A stretch of DNA of 64,000 nt from Sphingobium sp. YR768 (GTDB lineage Bacteria > Pseudomonadota > Alphaproteobacteria > Sphingomonadales > Sphingomonadaceae). Within the stretch, counting starts at the first letter, position 1. Each line of letters begins with the position of its first letter. Positions 41,730-51,245 of this stretch are shown piece by piece. The notes beneath the pieces are model-generated. The model was not told the DNA's origin and made no database searches. It saw only the letters and a program-made list of their open reading frames with translations. A program made the translations under genes and the position numbers. The stretch is taken from NCBI RefSeq assembly GCF_900111125.1, contig NZ_FOGE01000015.1:62001-126000 (forward strand), written 5' to 3'.

Positions 41730-42296
41730 ATGGACGCCCTGCTGATCGCGTTGCTCGGCTGTCTGCTTGGCGAAATGGGGGGCAAGAGCCAGTTGCTCGT
41801 GCTTGCGCTCGCCACCCGTTATGAACGCAATGGCGCGATCATCGGCGGCATCATCGTGGCAGCGGTGGCCAATGCGGCTATATCCGCCTTTGCCGGTGCG
41901 TGGATCGGCCCGATGCTGGGGAGCGACGCACGGCTGCTGTTCCTGGCGCTTTCCATCCTGTTTCTGGGCGTGGGCCTGTTCTGGCGGGCTTCTCCGCCCG
42001 ACACGCTCGGTGGCTGGCGGACCGGCGCCTTCCTGACCACGGCGCTGGGCCTTTTCATCCTGGGCTTTGGCGACGGCCCGCAATTCCTGATCCTGGGCAT
42101 CGCGACGCGCACGGCTGATCCCATCCTCGCTGGCATAGGTGGTGCGATCGGCGTCATCGTCGCGCTGGTGCCGGTGGTGGTGGTCCGCGGCCAGTTACTG
42201 GCTGCCCTGCCGTTGCGCGCGATTCGCTGGACCGGAGGGATCATATTGCTCGCTGTCGGCGTCCTCATGGCGCTGTCCGCGACGGGGATCATCTGA
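41730..42296 (+). CDS. UPF0016/GDT1-like membrane protein, degenerate motifs
   Basis: A 188-residue protein with six membrane helices arranged as two repeats, as in the GDT1/TMEM165/MneA cation exporters. The family motif ExGDK(T/S) is altered in both repeats: EMGGKSQLLVLALATRY in the first and GFGDGPQFLILGIATRT in the second. The first keeps Glu, Gly, Lys and Ser but loses Asp. The second keeps Gly-Asp. Export of manganese or calcium is the family role. The changed residues leave the activity doubtful. No riboswitch seen upstream. Confidence 0.75.
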   Translation: MDALLIALLGCLLGEMGGKSQLLVLALATRYERNGAIIGGIIVAAVANAAISAFAGAWIGPMLGSDARLLFLALSILFLGVGLFWRASPPDTLGGWRTGAFLTTALGLFILGFGDGPQFLILGIATRTADPILAGIGGAIGVIVALVPVVVVRGQLLAALPLRAIRWTGGIILLAVGVLMALSATGII

Positions 42297-42406
42297 TCGA
42301 AGGCATTGATCAGCCTGATCGGGATTTCCGTCGTGAAAAAATGGCACCAACTTGCCGCGCGATCATTATATGTCCGAAACCAGTTTCCCGAACAGGAGGA
42401 CAGTGA

Positions 42407-42898
42407 ATGACCGCCCCCGACCTCAAGACCCCGACTGATCTGAAAAGCAACGCGACCAAGTCCGTCGCCGAAGCGCTGAACGGTGCGCTGGCGGACAGCT
42501 ATGCGCTGTACCTGAAGACCAAGAATTTCCACTGGCACGTCTCCGGCCCGCATTTCCGCGACTATCATCTGATGTTCGATGAGCAGGCGACCGAGATTCT
42601 GGGCGTGACCGACCTGATCGCCGAGCGCGTGCGCAAGACCGGCAATGTCACGCTGCGTTCCATCGGCGATATCGCCCGGCACCAGAGCGTGAAAGATAAT
42701 GACGCCGACTTCGTCAGCCCGGCCGACATGCTCAAGGAACTGCGCGACGACAATCTGGCGCTGGTCGAAACCTTCCGCGCGGTGAAGGCCGCCGCCACCG
42801 AAGCGGGCGATAACGCCACCGAAGGCATTGTCGACGACTGGACCGATCAGGCCGAACAGCGCGCCTGGTTCCTGTTCGAGGCGGCACGCGGCGCCTGA
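42407..42898 (+). CDS. dps: Dps-like DNA-binding ferritin
   Basis: A 163-residue Dps-family protein that forms a 12-mer, stores iron and shields DNA. Ferroxidase-site residues are seen in TKNFHWHVSGPHFRDYHLMFDEQ (His, His, Asp, Glu) at about 38-60 and ATEILGVTDLIAERVRKTG. The N-terminal tail has a few Lys for DNA contact. AGGAGG is 7 bases upstream of the ATG. A strong terminator follows. Confidence 0.93.
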   Translation: MTAPDLKTPTDLKSNATKSVAEALNGALADSYALYLKTKNFHWHVSGPHFRDYHLMFDEQATEILGVTDLIAERVRKTGNVTLRSIGDIARHQSVKDNDADFVSPADMLKELRDDNLALVETFRAVKAAATEAGDNATEGIVDDWTDQAEQRAWFLFEAARGA

Positions 42899-42916
42899 TT
42901 GGCCGTTACGGCAAAG

Positions 42917-42950
42917 AAAAAGCCCTCCGGTGGAAATCGGGGGGCTTTTT
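42917..42950. terminator. Bidirectional terminator after dps
   Basis: AAAAAGCCCTCCG pairs with CGGGGGGCTTTTT (one mismatch), with A and T tails. It serves dps (+) and the GreA/B-like gene (-). Confidence 0.85.
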
Positions 42951-42955
42951 CATGA

Positions 42956-43426
42956 TCACTCTTCGGTGAGTATCTCGATCGCGACAATCTCGATCGCCTC
43001 GACCTTCCCGGCGAAATCCACCTTCTCGCCGACTTCCGCATCCATCATCGCGCGGGCGAGGGGGGAGGAGAAACTGATCCGGCCTTCATGGGGATCGGCT
43101 TCGTCATCGCCGACCAGCGCAACCGTCTTTTCCTGCTTGTTCAGCCGATAGGTGACCCGTGTGCCGAAGGCGACGGCCTCGCCATCCGCCACCGGCCGCA
43201 ATTCCGCCGTCGCCAGCCGCGTGCGCCAATAGCGCAATTCGCGCTTATGCTTCTTGGCGGCCTCTTCCTCCATGGCGGCGGTGTCGATGGCTTCCAGCGC
43301 CTCGACCTTGTCCCGCGTCAGCCGCAATCCGCGCGCCGTCACCCAATTGGGACCGGGCGGGATCGGCAGCTCGAACTTGGGCTCCATATGCTCATCATCG
43401 CTCTCGCGACGAAAGGCGACACTCAC
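42956..43426 (-). CDS. GreA/GreB-family transcription factor
   Basis: A 156-residue protein whose C-terminal half (from about 80) is a GreA/GreB FKBP-like domain (VAFGTRVTYRLNKQEKTVAL, then ISFSSPLARAMMDAEVGEKV). The N-terminal coiled coil is short and holds LEAIDTAAMEEEAAKKHKREL. It binds the RNA polymerase channel. A GTG start at 43426 was preferred because CAGGAGAG stands 7 bases before it and the protein then reads MSVAFRRESDDEH. It lies 78 bases after cobT. Confidence 0.85.
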   Translation of the reverse strand: MSVAFRRESDDEHMEPKFELPIPPGPNWVTARGLRLTRDKVEALEAIDTAAMEEEAAKKHKRELRYWRTRLATAELRPVADGEAVAFGTRVTYRLNKQEKTVALVGDDEADPHEGRISFSSPLARAMMDAEVGEKVDFAGKVEAIEIVAIEILTEE

Positions 43427-43504
43427 GTCATCACTCTCCTGAAAATAGCGAACCATGCCCCGGATGCTCTCCGGCGCATGGTTCAACCCATCCCTATGTC
43501 GGGA

Positions 43505-45331
43505 TCAATCTTCGTCGAACAAGCCCGCAAGCTGCTCGACCATGGTGCCGCCCAATTGCTCGGCATCCATGATCGTCACGGCACGGCGATAATAGCGGGT
43601 CACGTCATGGCCGATGCCGATCGCCACCAGTTGCACCGGCGAGCGATTCTCGATCCAGTCGATCACCTGCCGCAAATGGCGCTCCAGATAGGTGCCGCTG
43701 TTCACCGACAGGGTCGAATCATCCACTGGCGCGCCGTCGGAAATCACCATCAGGATGCGGCGCTCTTCCTGGCGTGCGATCAGGCGGCTATGCGCCCAGA
43801 GCAGCGCTTCGCCGTCGATATTTTCTTTCAGCAGCCCTTCGCGCATCATCAGGCCCAGATTCTTGCGCGCGCGGCGCCAGGGATCGTCGGCCTTCTTGTA
43901 GATGATGTGGCGCAGGTCGTTCAGGCGGCCGGGCATGGGCGGACGGCCCGCGGCCAGCCATTGCTCGCGGCTCTGCCCGCCCTTCCACGCGCGGGTGGTG
44001 AAGCCCAAAATCTCGGTCTTCACGCCGCAGCGTTCCAGCGTGCGCGCCATGATGTCGGCGCTGATCGCCGCGATGCTGATCGGCCGCCCGCGCATCGATC
44101 CCGAATTGTCGATCAGCAGCGTGACGACGGTATCGCGAAACTCGGTATCCCGCTCTATCTTGTAGGATAGCGAGCGAGTGGGATCGATCACGATCCGCGC
44201 CAGCCGCGCTGCGTCCAGCATGCCTTCTTCCTGATCGAAATCCCAGCTGCGCGATTGTTGCGCCATCAGCCGGCGTTGCAGCCGGTTGGCCAGCTTCGTC
44301 ACCGCGCCCTGCAAGCTGACAAGCTGCTGGTCGAGGAAGCCGCGCAGCCGCACCAGCTCATCCTCGTCGCACAAATCCTCCGGCGCGACGACTTCGTCGA
44401 ACTTGGTCGTATAGGGCTTATAGTCGAAGCCGGGCGGCAGGTCGGACATCGGGCGATTGGGGCGAACCGGCATCATGCCTTCCTCGCCCATATCGTCGGC
44501 GCCCTCGTCGCTGTCGGCGTCGAACTCGTCGCTATAGTCGGTTTCGCCCTCTTCGGTGTCGCCGCCCTGATCTTCGGCGCGCGCCTCGGCATTCATGTCG
44601 CTGTCGCCGGCCTCGTCCTGGCCGCTTTCGCCTTCTTCCTGCTGCTCTTCCTCGTCTTCACCTTCATCCTGCGATTCGGGTTCTTCGGTGTCGGGCGGCA
44701 CATCGGCGTCGATCAACTGGAGATGTTCCAGCATCGTCGTGGTCAGCTTCTGGAAGGCGCGCTGATCGTCGATCGCCAGCATCAGCGAATCAAGGTCCGG
44801 TCCGGCCTTGTCCTCGATCCACTGGTCGAGCATCGCCACACCGGACGCCGCATCCTTGGGGATCGCCTGCCCGGTCAGTCGCTCGCGCACCTTGAGCGCC
44901 AATGCGGTCGACAGCGGCACTTCGTCGGCGGCGCGGGCGCGCCGGATCGCGTCGGATTTCAGTCGCAGATCCAGCGCATGGTTGAGGTTGGCGCGCACGC
45001 CCGCCATCGCCCGCGATCCGATCGCCTCGACCCGCGCCTGCTCGACAGCATCGAATACGGCGCGCGCCACTGCTTCGGACGGGGTGGTAGCGGCATGGAG
45101 CTTTGCATCATGATGCCGCAGCTTGAGGGCATGGGCATCGGCAAAGCCGCGCGCTAGGGCCACCTGATCGGCGGGCAGGGCGCGGCCGGGCGTCGGCACC
45201 TTGATCGCCTTGCCCGCAGCATGGGGCGTGTCAGCGGTGAAGCTGACCTCAACCTCCGCATCGCGCGTGATGGCGCGGGCGGTGCCGGACAAGACATCCT
45301 TGAAGGCGTCGATGGGCGATCGTTCGGTCAT
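43505..45331 (-). CDS. cobT: Cobaltochelatase subunit CobT
   Basis: A 608-residue protein with an N-terminal helical domain, a very acidic central stretch (about 225-300, rich in Asp/Glu/Gln), and a VWA domain with the MIDAS motif [11 protein letters not shown] at about 410. CobT works with the AAA+ protein CobS and CobN to put cobalt in the corrin ring in aerobic B12 synthesis. No CobN or other B12 gene is in the window. CobST-like pairs may also serve as chaperones for other metalation tasks. It overlaps osmC (ATGA). Confidence 0.92.
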   Translation of the reverse strand: MTERSPIDAFKDVLSGTARAITRDAEVEVSFTADTPHAAGKAIKVPTPGRALPADQVALARGFADAHALKLRHHDAKLHAATTPSEAVARAVFDAVEQARVEAIGSRAMAGVRANLNHALDLRLKSDAIRRARAADEVPLSTALALKVRERLTGQAIPKDAASGVAMLDQWIEDKAGPDLDSLMLAIDDQRAFQKLTTTMLEHLQLIDADVPPDTEEPESQDEGEDEEEQQEEGESGQDEAGDSDMNAEARAEDQGGDTEEGETDYSDEFDADSDEGADDMGEEGMMPVRPNRPMSDLPPGFDYKPYTTKFDEVVAPEDLCDEDELVRLRGFLDQQLVSLQGAVTKLANRLQRRLMAQQSRSWDFDQEEGMLDAARLARIVIDPTRSLSYKIERDTEFRDTVVTLLIDNSGSMRGRPISIAAISADIMARTLERCGVKTEILGFTTRAWKGGQSREQWLAAGRPPMPGRLNDLRHIIYKKADDPWRRARKNLGLMMREGLLKENIDGEALLWAHSRLIARQEERRILMVISDGAPVDDSTLSVNSGTYLERHLRQVIDWIENRSPVQLVAIGIGHDVTRYYRRAVTIMDAEQLGGTMVEQLAGLFDED

Positions 45332-45750
45332 GGCCGCTCCGGTTCGCCGACGCGCGGCACGGCGATCGTCTCGATCTGAGTCTCCACCTCGCTCATCAGC
45401 TTGTGGACCGGGCATTTTGCGGCCACGGCGATCAACTTGTCATGCTGCTCGTCGGTCATCGGCCCGGTCAGCGCGATACGGGTGGTCAGCTTATAGACGC
45501 CCTTACGCTCCTCGCTCGCGTCGCGGACCACGCCGACATGGATATTCTCCACCGGAATGCCGTTGCGCTGCGCATACCACAGCATGGTCATCGCCTTGCA
45601 CGCGCCCAGTGCGCTATCATACAGGTCATGCGGGTCCGGCCCGCCGTCATGGCCGTCGGGCGCGGACATATCCGCAATCATCTCATGCCCGCGGATGCTG
45701 ATCCGGTGCGCTGTGCCGCCTGTCGGGTCGATCCGCTCGACGATGATCAT
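45328..45750 (-). CDS. OsmC-family peroxidase-like protein
   Basis: A 140-residue OsmC/Ohr-fold protein. Catalytic Cys pair: [14 protein letters not shown] at about 63-76 and [10 protein letters not shown] at about 117-126. Such proteins reduce organic hydroperoxides in the cytoplasm. It is inserted between cobS and cobT: 7 bases after cobS and with its stop overlapping the cobT ATG. Start ATG 45750. Confidence 0.9.
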   Translation of the reverse strand: MIIVERIDPTGGTAHRISIRGHEMIADMSAPDGHDGGPDPHDLYDSALGACKAMTMLWYAQRNGIPVENIHVGVVRDASEERKGVYKLTTRIALTGPMTDEQHDKLIAVAAKCPVHKLMSEVETQIETIAVPRVGEPERP

Positions 45751-45757
45751 CGCGCGC

Positions 45758-46765
45758 TCAGCTCGCCCGGCTCGCCACGCTTTCGGGCAGATCCTTCCCG
45801 AACACGCGCTGATAATATTCGGCGACCAGCGCCCGTTCCGCCTCATCGCATTTGTTGAGGAAGGAGAGGCGGAAGGCGAAGCCGACATTCTTGAAGATCA
45901 GCGCATTCTGCGCCCAGCTGATCACGGTGCGCGGCGACATGACGGTCGAGATATCGCCGTTGATGAAGCCCTGCCGCGTCAGTTCGGCGACCTTGATCAT
46001 ATTCTCGACTTCCTTGCGGCCGCCTTCATGATCATATTCGCCGGACTTGGCCAGCACCACCTGCGCCTCGGTCGCGGCGGGCAGGTAATTCAGCGCCACC
46101 ACCAGATTCCAGCGGTCCATCTGACCCTGGTTGATCTGCTGCGTGCCATGATAGAGGCCTGTCGTATCGCCCAGACCCACGGTGTTGGCGGTCGCGAACA
46201 GGCGGAAATGCGGGTTCGGGCGGATCACACGATTCTGGTCGAGCAGGGTCATCTTGCCGTCCGTTTCCAGCACGCGCTGGATCACGAACATCACGTCTGG
46301 CCGGCCGGCATCATATTCGTCGAACACCAGCGCGACCGGACGCTGCAACGCCCAGGGGAGCAGGCCTTCCTTGAACTGCGTCACCTGCTGGCCATCCTGC
46401 AACACGATGGCGTCGCGGCCGACCAGATCGATACGGCTGATATGCGCGTCGAGGTTGATGCGGATGCACGGCCATTTCAGCCGCGCGGCAATCTGTTCGA
46501 TATGGCTCGACTTGCCGGTGCCATGATAGCCCTGCACCATGACACGGCGATTATAGGCAAAGCCTGCAAGAATCGCGAGAGTGGTGTCCGCATCGAAGAC
46601 ATAGGCAGGGTCGAGATCGGGCACACGTTCATCCGCCTGAGAAAAGGCCGGAATCTTCATGTCGACATCGATGCCGAAGACTTCGCGTGCGTCCACTTCG
46701 CGATCGGGCGCCTCCAGCAGCGTTTCGGCGCGGGTATCGGGCTGGACGTTGGAAATATCGGTCAT
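45758..46765 (-). CDS. cobS: Cobaltochelatase subunit CobS (AAA+/MoxR-like)
   Basis: A 335-residue AAA+ ATPase. Walker A is GYHGTGKSS at about 79-87, Walker B is VALVFDEYD, and sensor 1 is [10 protein letters not shown]-terminal part ([23 protein letters not shown]) is typical CobS. It forms a hexameric ring with CobT and drives CobN. First gene of the cobS-osmC-cobT unit, 86 bases after the Hsp70-like gene's end. Confidence 0.94.
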   Translation of the reverse strand: MTDISNVQPDTRAETLLEAPDREVDAREVFGIDVDMKIPAFSQADERVPDLDPAYVFDADTTLAILAGFAYNRRVMVQGYHGTGKSSHIEQIAARLKWPCIRINLDAHISRIDLVGRDAIVLQDGQQVTQFKEGLLPWALQRPVALVFDEYDAGRPDVMFVIQRVLETDGKMTLLDQNRVIRPNPHFRLFATANTVGLGDTTGLYHGTQQINQGQMDRWNLVVALNYLPAATEAQVVLAKSGEYDHEGGRKEVENMIKVAELTRQGFINGDISTVMSPRTVISWAQNALIFKNVGFAFRLSFLNKCDEAERALVAEYYQRVFGKDLPESVASRAS

Positions 46766-46851
46766 CGGGTCGTCATCTTTCTGCGAGTCACTCGCGCCCT
46801 AACCCAAATTTGAAGGGCGTGTCGATAGAGTGGCGGCAGTTGCTGCGCGGA

Positions 46852-48144
46852 TCAAGCCGCCCATTCCGCCAAATTGGCCTCCTCGCCAATCAGGGCCAGT
46901 CCATGGGCAATGGAGGTGAGTTCGCCACCGGTAGCGATGCGATCGTCGCCGAAACGTTGGCGGAAGATGCGCCGGATTGCCGGAATCAGTGACGATCCCC
47001 CGGTCAGGAATACCCGGTCGATAGTATCAGGCGTCACCCCGGCCTTGCTCAGCGCCCAGTCCACCGTCTCTTCGATTCGGGCGATGTCGGGTGCGATCCA
47101 GCTTTCGAAATCGGCGCGCGATACCGTCTGCTCGATATCGATCCCGCCGCCAGAAAAGCGGAAGCTGGCACTTTCCGCATCGGACAGGGCGCGTTTCAGG
47201 GCACCGACCGCGTCATAGAGCGGATAGCCCAGTTCCTTCTCGATGACCGTGATCATCCGTCCGATCGCGGCAGGATCGTTCGCCGCCTTTTGCAGCCGGG
47301 CCAGTTCGTCCATCGTCCGCCGGTTGCGCATCAGGGCAAGGCGCGACCAGTCGGCAAAATCGGCGAAATAGCTGCGCGGTATCTCCAATTGCTTGCCGAA
47401 ACTCTCGTAACTGCTGCCCTTGCCCAGCATCGGCAGCACCAGATGATCGACGATGCGATAATCGAACCGGTCGCCGGCAAGGCCGATGCCGACCGATCCC
47501 AGCGGTACGCAACGCCGCGCCGCACCCGGCGCTTCGACCCGAACCAGCGAAAAGTCGCTGGTGCCGCCGCCAAAGTCCGCGACAAGGATGGTGGCCGCCT
47601 CGGTCAGCCGGCTGGCATAACTGAAGGCTGCGCCCAGCGGCTCATAGACATAATGCACCTCGCTGCCGAAGTCGGCGAACATCGCGTCATAGCGCTTTCG
47701 CGCCAGCGCCTCATCGGGCCGGGCGCCGGCATATTCGACCGGTCGGCCGACGACGATCCGTTCAGGCCGCCGGTCAAGTGTGCCGCCGGCATGATGGATC
47801 ATCTTTCCCAAAAACAGCCGTCCCAGTTCCTCGAACCGAAATCGCTTCTCGAACACATTGGCCGTTTCGAAGATCGGGCTGGCAGCAACCGACTTGAACG
47901 ACTGGAGGAACCGGCTGTCCTCGGGAAATTCCAGATATTCTGCGATCGCCCATGGCCCTGCCTCATGCGCCATGCCGCCTTTCACGTCGCTGTCATGCCA
48001 GAAGCAAAGCGCGGATCGGAACACTTCGCCCGTCGCCTGATTGCCCGCAAAGCTGACCAGTCGCGATTCTCCGCCATTCGCCAGCGCCGCCACACTGTTG
48101 GTCGTGCCGAAATCCAGCCCCAGCGCACGCGCGGTCTGTTGCAT
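46852..48144 (-). CDS. Hsp70-like protein (YegD type)
   Basis: A 430-residue protein with only the actin-fold nucleotide domain of Hsp70: ALGLDFGTTNSVAALANG at the N-terminus, VADFGGGTSDFSLVRVE as phosphate 2, and VFLTGGSSLIPAIRRIF near the end. There is no peptide-binding domain. YegD-like proteins are of uncertain role. Its neighbour two hundred bases upstream encodes a J-domain protein, a possible partner. ATG 48144. A longer reading would add Arg/His-rich codons with no similarity. Confidence 0.88.
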   Translation of the reverse strand: MQQTARALGLDFGTTNSVAALANGGESRLVSFAGNQATGEVFRSALCFWHDSDVKGGMAHEAGPWAIAEYLEFPEDSRFLQSFKSVAASPIFETANVFEKRFRFEELGRLFLGKMIHHAGGTLDRRPERIVVGRPVEYAGARPDEALARKRYDAMFADFGSEVHYVYEPLGAAFSYASRLTEAATILVADFGGGTSDFSLVRVEAPGAARRCVPLGSVGIGLAGDRFDYRIVDHLVLPMLGKGSSYESFGKQLEIPRSYFADFADWSRLALMRNRRTMDELARLQKAANDPAAIGRMITVIEKELGYPLYDAVGALKRALSDAESASFRFSGGGIDIEQTVSRADFESWIAPDIARIEETVDWALSKAGVTPDTIDRVFLTGGSSLIPAIRRIFRQRFGDDRIATGGELTSIAHGLALIGEEANLAEWAA

Positions 48145-48371
48145 GATCCTATCTCCGGTCTGGAAGGGGCGGGCGCTATGGCAGCGTGACCGGTCCGGCG
48201 CAAGGGGATGGCCTGTCCTATCCTGGACTACCTTGGCAAAATGACGATCGCGCACCAGCCTGCCTGTGAGGCTCGCGCTGTGCTCTTTCTCATCGCAATC
48301 AAGGCAGAATTTTGTAAGAAAATTTCCGATATTTGCAGTAAAATGTCAAATTCAACGGGAAATATGCGAAG
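48145..48371. other. Intergenic region before the Hsp70-like gene
   Basis: About 230 bases between the J-domain gene end and the Hsp70-like start. The part at 48300-48370 is AT-rich compared to its surroundings (for example TTTGTAAGAAAATTTCCG). It probably holds the Hsp70-like promoter. No sigma-32 box or other gene stands out. Confidence 0.4.
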
Positions 48372-48989
48372 TTAAGCGAAAGCGGGAGCCTTGCGTAAAT
48401 GGCCATAGGCTTCGATCACGGCCTGCAAGGCGCTTTCATAGCTGCGATCGCCGCCATTATGGTCCGGGTGATAGCGACGGAGCAATTCGGTGTAGCGGCT
48501 GCGCAGCGCCTTGCGATCAGCGTCGATCGACAATTCCATCGTCGACAGGGCCTTGCGATCCTCGTTCGACAGGAATTTGCCGTCCTGCCGCATCTGGTTG
48601 TCGGCCCGCGCCTTGGCCACCCGTTCGCGAAACTTCGCGCCGATCGCGTCGAGCGGGTCCTGGAAATCCGACCATTTGGGCGGCGGACTGGCGGCATTGG
48701 AGGAGAAAGCGCGCGTCTCCCGCTCCCAGCCGGCATAGGGGCGCTGCGCTGCGGCGATTTCCTCCGGGCTCATGCCGGTGAAGAAATTATAGCCCTGATT
48801 GAAGGCGCGGACATGATCCAGGCAGAACCAGCGCCAGCGTGGCCCTTCATGGTTCGATCGACCGCCTTCTTCTAGCGGCGCGCGAAATTCCCCCGGCTCG
48901 GGGCATCCGGGAACGGCGCAGGGGCGATCGCTTTCCACGCGGCCATGGAAACGGTTGAAACGGCGGGTCGAAAACGGGTCGGTGCTCAA
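48372..48989 (-). CDS. J-domain (DnaJ-like) protein
   Basis: A 205-residue protein with a C-terminal J domain (about 140-200, HPD in LLRRYHPDHNGGDRS) and an N-terminal part with two Cys/His patterns (CAVPGCPEPGEFRAP, WFCLDHVRAFN) that may bind zinc. I chose TTG 48989 (MSTDPFSTRRFNRF), supported by AGGA 6 bases upstream. The longer frame would run through bolA. Such C-terminal-J proteins next to cobS and bolA are common in alphaproteobacteria. Divergent from bolA. Confidence 0.85.
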   Translation of the reverse strand: MSTDPFSTRRFNRFHGRVESDRPCAVPGCPEPGEFRAPLEEGGRSNHEGPRWRWFCLDHVRAFNQGYNFFTGMSPEEIAAAQRPYAGWERETRAFSSNAASPPPKWSDFQDPLDAIGAKFRERVAKARADNQMRQDGKFLSNEDRKALSTMELSIDADRKALRSRYTELLRRYHPDHNGGDRSYESALQAVIEAYGHLRKAPAFA

Positions 48990-49034
48990 GATTGTCCTGA
49001 TGGCATGGCTGACAAAGCAGCCTATATAGGGGAC

Positions 49035-49322
49035 ATGACCACCGACCTCAAAGGCCCCGTTGCCACCGAAATCGAAGCGCGGCTGCGTGCCGCCCTGTCG
49101 CCCGCCCATCTCGCCGTCATCGACGACAGCGAGAAACATCGTGGCCATGCCGGCCATGACGGGTCGGGGGAAAGCCATTTCACGGTCGAGATCGTGGCCG
49201 ATCGCTTCACAGGGCAAAGCCGCGTCGGGCGCCAGCGCCTCGTCAACGCCGCGCTCGCCGACCTGTTGCGTGACAAGGTGCACGCCCTCGCCATCAAGGC
49301 CCGCGCGCCTGAGGAAGCCTGA
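49035..49322 (+). CDS. bolA: BolA-family protein
   Basis: A 95-residue BolA-type protein with the family's class II KH-like fold. It has LAVIDDSEKHRGHAGHDGSG at about 25-44 with the conserved His, ESHFTVEIVADRF, and the C-terminal helix-turn-helix-like QRLVNAALADLLRDKVHALAIKA. BolA proteins work with monothiol glutaredoxins in Fe-S handling. GGGGAC stands before the ATG. Stop overlaps pirin's ATG (TGATG). Confidence 0.9.
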   Translation: MTTDLKGPVATEIEARLRAALSPAHLAVIDDSEKHRGHAGHDGSGESHFTVEIVADRFTGQSRVGRQRLVNAALADLLRDKVHALAIKARAPEEA

Positions 49323-50227
49323 TGACGCCGGACGACTTCATTATTCAGGCGATCACCCCGACCACCCATGATCTGGGCGATTTCAAGGTGCATCGCTCGC
49401 TGCCCGTGAAGGGGCGGACCATGGTCGGCCCGTTCATCTTCTTCGATCAGGCCGGGCCGGCGAAGATCGGGGCGGGGCAGGGGATCGACGTGCGGCCGCA
49501 CCCGCATATCAACCTCGCCACCGTGACTTACATGTATGAAGGCAGCTTCCTTCACCGGGATTCGCTGGGCACCGAGCAGTTGATCGAGCCGGGCGCGGTC
49601 AATCTGATGACGGCCGGCAAGGGCATCGTCCATTCGGAGCGCTCGCCTGACGAGGATCGCGCGAAGCTGTCGAAACTCTCCGCGATCCAGACCTGGCTCG
49701 CCTTGCCTGACCGGTTCGAGGAGATGGACCCGGCCTTCGAGCATGTGAGCGAAGGCGGCCTGCCGGTGATCGAGGATGGCGCGGTGCGTGCGCGTGTCAT
49801 CATGGGTTCGCTTTGGGGCGCGACGTCACCCGTCACCACCTATGCCCAGACCATCTACGCCGATATCCAGCTCGCACCAGGCAGCCGAATTCCCATCGAT
49901 CCGTCGGCGGACGAACGGGCGCTCTATGTGTCGGGCGGGGACGCTGCACTTGATGGGCTGCTGCTGGCACCGCAGACCCTCTATGTCCTGCGTCCCGGCG
50001 TTTCCGCGACGTTGATGAGCGTCGATGGCGGCCGGGTCGTGCTATGCGGGGGAGAGGCCTTCACCTCGCCGCGCCATGTCTGGTGGAATTTCGTCGCCTC
50101 GACGCCGGAGCGGCTGATGCAGGCCCGCGAGGATTGGGACGCGATGCGCTTCCCGCTGATCCCCGGCGATGATCAGGAATTTATTCCGATTCCGCAAGGG
50201 CGGCCCAAGACGGTCAGTTACCCCTGA
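49322..50227 (+). CDS. Pirin family protein
   Basis: A 301-residue bicupin pirin. Metal ligands: H60 and H62 in RPHPHINLATVTY, H104 and E106 in GKGIVHSE. The second cupin is degenerate as usual. Some pirins have quercetinase activity. Others regulate proteins. The role here is unknown. It is coupled to bolA and tail to tail with the zinc-ribbon gene. Confidence 0.9.
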   Translation: MTPDDFIIQAITPTTHDLGDFKVHRSLPVKGRTMVGPFIFFDQAGPAKIGAGQGIDVRPHPHINLATVTYMYEGSFLHRDSLGTEQLIEPGAVNLMTAGKGIVHSERSPDEDRAKLSKLSAIQTWLALPDRFEEMDPAFEHVSEGGLPVIEDGAVRARVIMGSLWGATSPVTTYAQTIYADIQLAPGSRIPIDPSADERALYVSGGDAALDGLLLAPQTLYVLRPGVSATLMSVDGGRVVLCGGEAFTSPRHVWWNFVASTPERLMQAREDWDAMRFPLIPGDDQEFIPIPQGRPKTVSYP

Positions 50228-50236
50228 CCGATCGGA

Positions 50237-51079
50237 TCAGGGCACGAAGGTCAGTGAGAGATTTTCGGCGTTTTTCGGGATGTCGATCCGGCTTTCGTTG
50301 ATCGACGCTTCCTCGCCGGGTTTCAGCCGACTCTTGTCCGCCTTGGTCGTCCAGCTGAACACCAGCCGGTTCTGCCGGTCGCGCAGTTGCACCAGCACCG
50401 GCGGCACCGGCAGCGTCTGCGCGCCGCTGTTTACGATGCGCGCGCCGAAGGCGAAATATTCCTCCCCGGTCGGCAGCTTGCGGCGTTCGGCCGGCTTCGA
50501 CAGATAGAAGAGCAGGTCCGGATCGCCTTCTTCCGGGACGATGCCCATGGCGACCATCCAGCTGGGCGGGCCGAAATAATAGAGCGCGCCGCCCGCCGCC
50601 GCGACGAGCAGGAAGAAAGCCGCGGCCGCATAGGTCCACAATTTGATCGGATTGCGGCGCGGCTTGAACGGGGGCGCTGGCGCGAAATGGCTTTCCTGCA
50701 CCGGATCGACCGGCGCACCGGCATAGATGTCGTCGAAGCGATTGTCGAACGGAGCGGCGCTGGCGGGGGGCGGCACGGCTTGTGCCTCTTCCTGTGCGTC
50801 CTCCGCCACGGGAGCCGCTTCGGCTTCAGGCGCGGGTGGCGTTACCGGGATATCCGCGACGGCAGGCGGTGCGGGAGGTGGCGGGGCCGGTGGCTGCACC
50901 GTTGGTGTGACGACGGGCGCGGCCGCGCTTATCGGCGCTTCTTCGCGCGGGGGCAGGACGGCCGGTTCCTGGAACCAGCTATGTTTGCAGGCCGCGCACC
51001 GGACCTGGCGGCCATTCTGGCCTACGGCGCTATCGGGCACGACATAGCGCGTCGCGCAATTGGGGCACACCAGGATCAT
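50237..51079 (-). CDS. MJ0042-type zinc-ribbon/DUF3426 membrane protein
   Basis: A 280-residue protein. The N-terminal zinc ribbon has C5-x2-C8 and C28-x2-C31 (CPNC, CAAC), followed by a Pro/Ala-rich linker (40-135), one membrane helix at about 148-170 ([23 protein letters not shown]), and an Ig-like DUF3426 domain ([21 protein letters not shown]). Such proteins occur near ftsE in sphingomonads and others. Function unknown. Divergent from ftsE. Confidence 0.87.
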   Translation of the reverse strand: MILVCPNCATRYVVPDSAVGQNGRQVRCAACKHSWFQEPAVLPPREEAPISAAAPVVTPTVQPPAPPPPAPPAVADIPVTPPAPEAEAAPVAEDAQEEAQAVPPPASAAPFDNRFDDIYAGAPVDPVQESHFAPAPPFKPRRNPIKLWTYAAAAFFLLVAAAGGALYYFGPPSWMVAMGIVPEEGDPDLLFYLSKPAERRKLPTGEEYFAFGARIVNSGAQTLPVPPVLVQLRDRQNRLVFSWTTKADKSRLKPGEEASINESRIDIPKNAENLSLTFVP

Positions 51080-51245
51080 TTCGCTTCATAGGCATGGCAG
51101 GGACTCGCGCGCAAGCGGCAACAATCCGACATGCGATGCAATGCGACTCGCCTGATCGCGCGGCGCGGGCTTTACGTCGCCCTGCCCGCTGTGCCATGGC
51201 GGTGGCTTCGGGACGCAGGGAGCGCAGAGGCGCCAGATTTCAGAC

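Noticed and set aside
44400-44720. Low-complexity acidic part of cobT as a frame error or repeat expansion
   Set aside because: An acidic linker is normal for CobT and the frame is intact on both sides.
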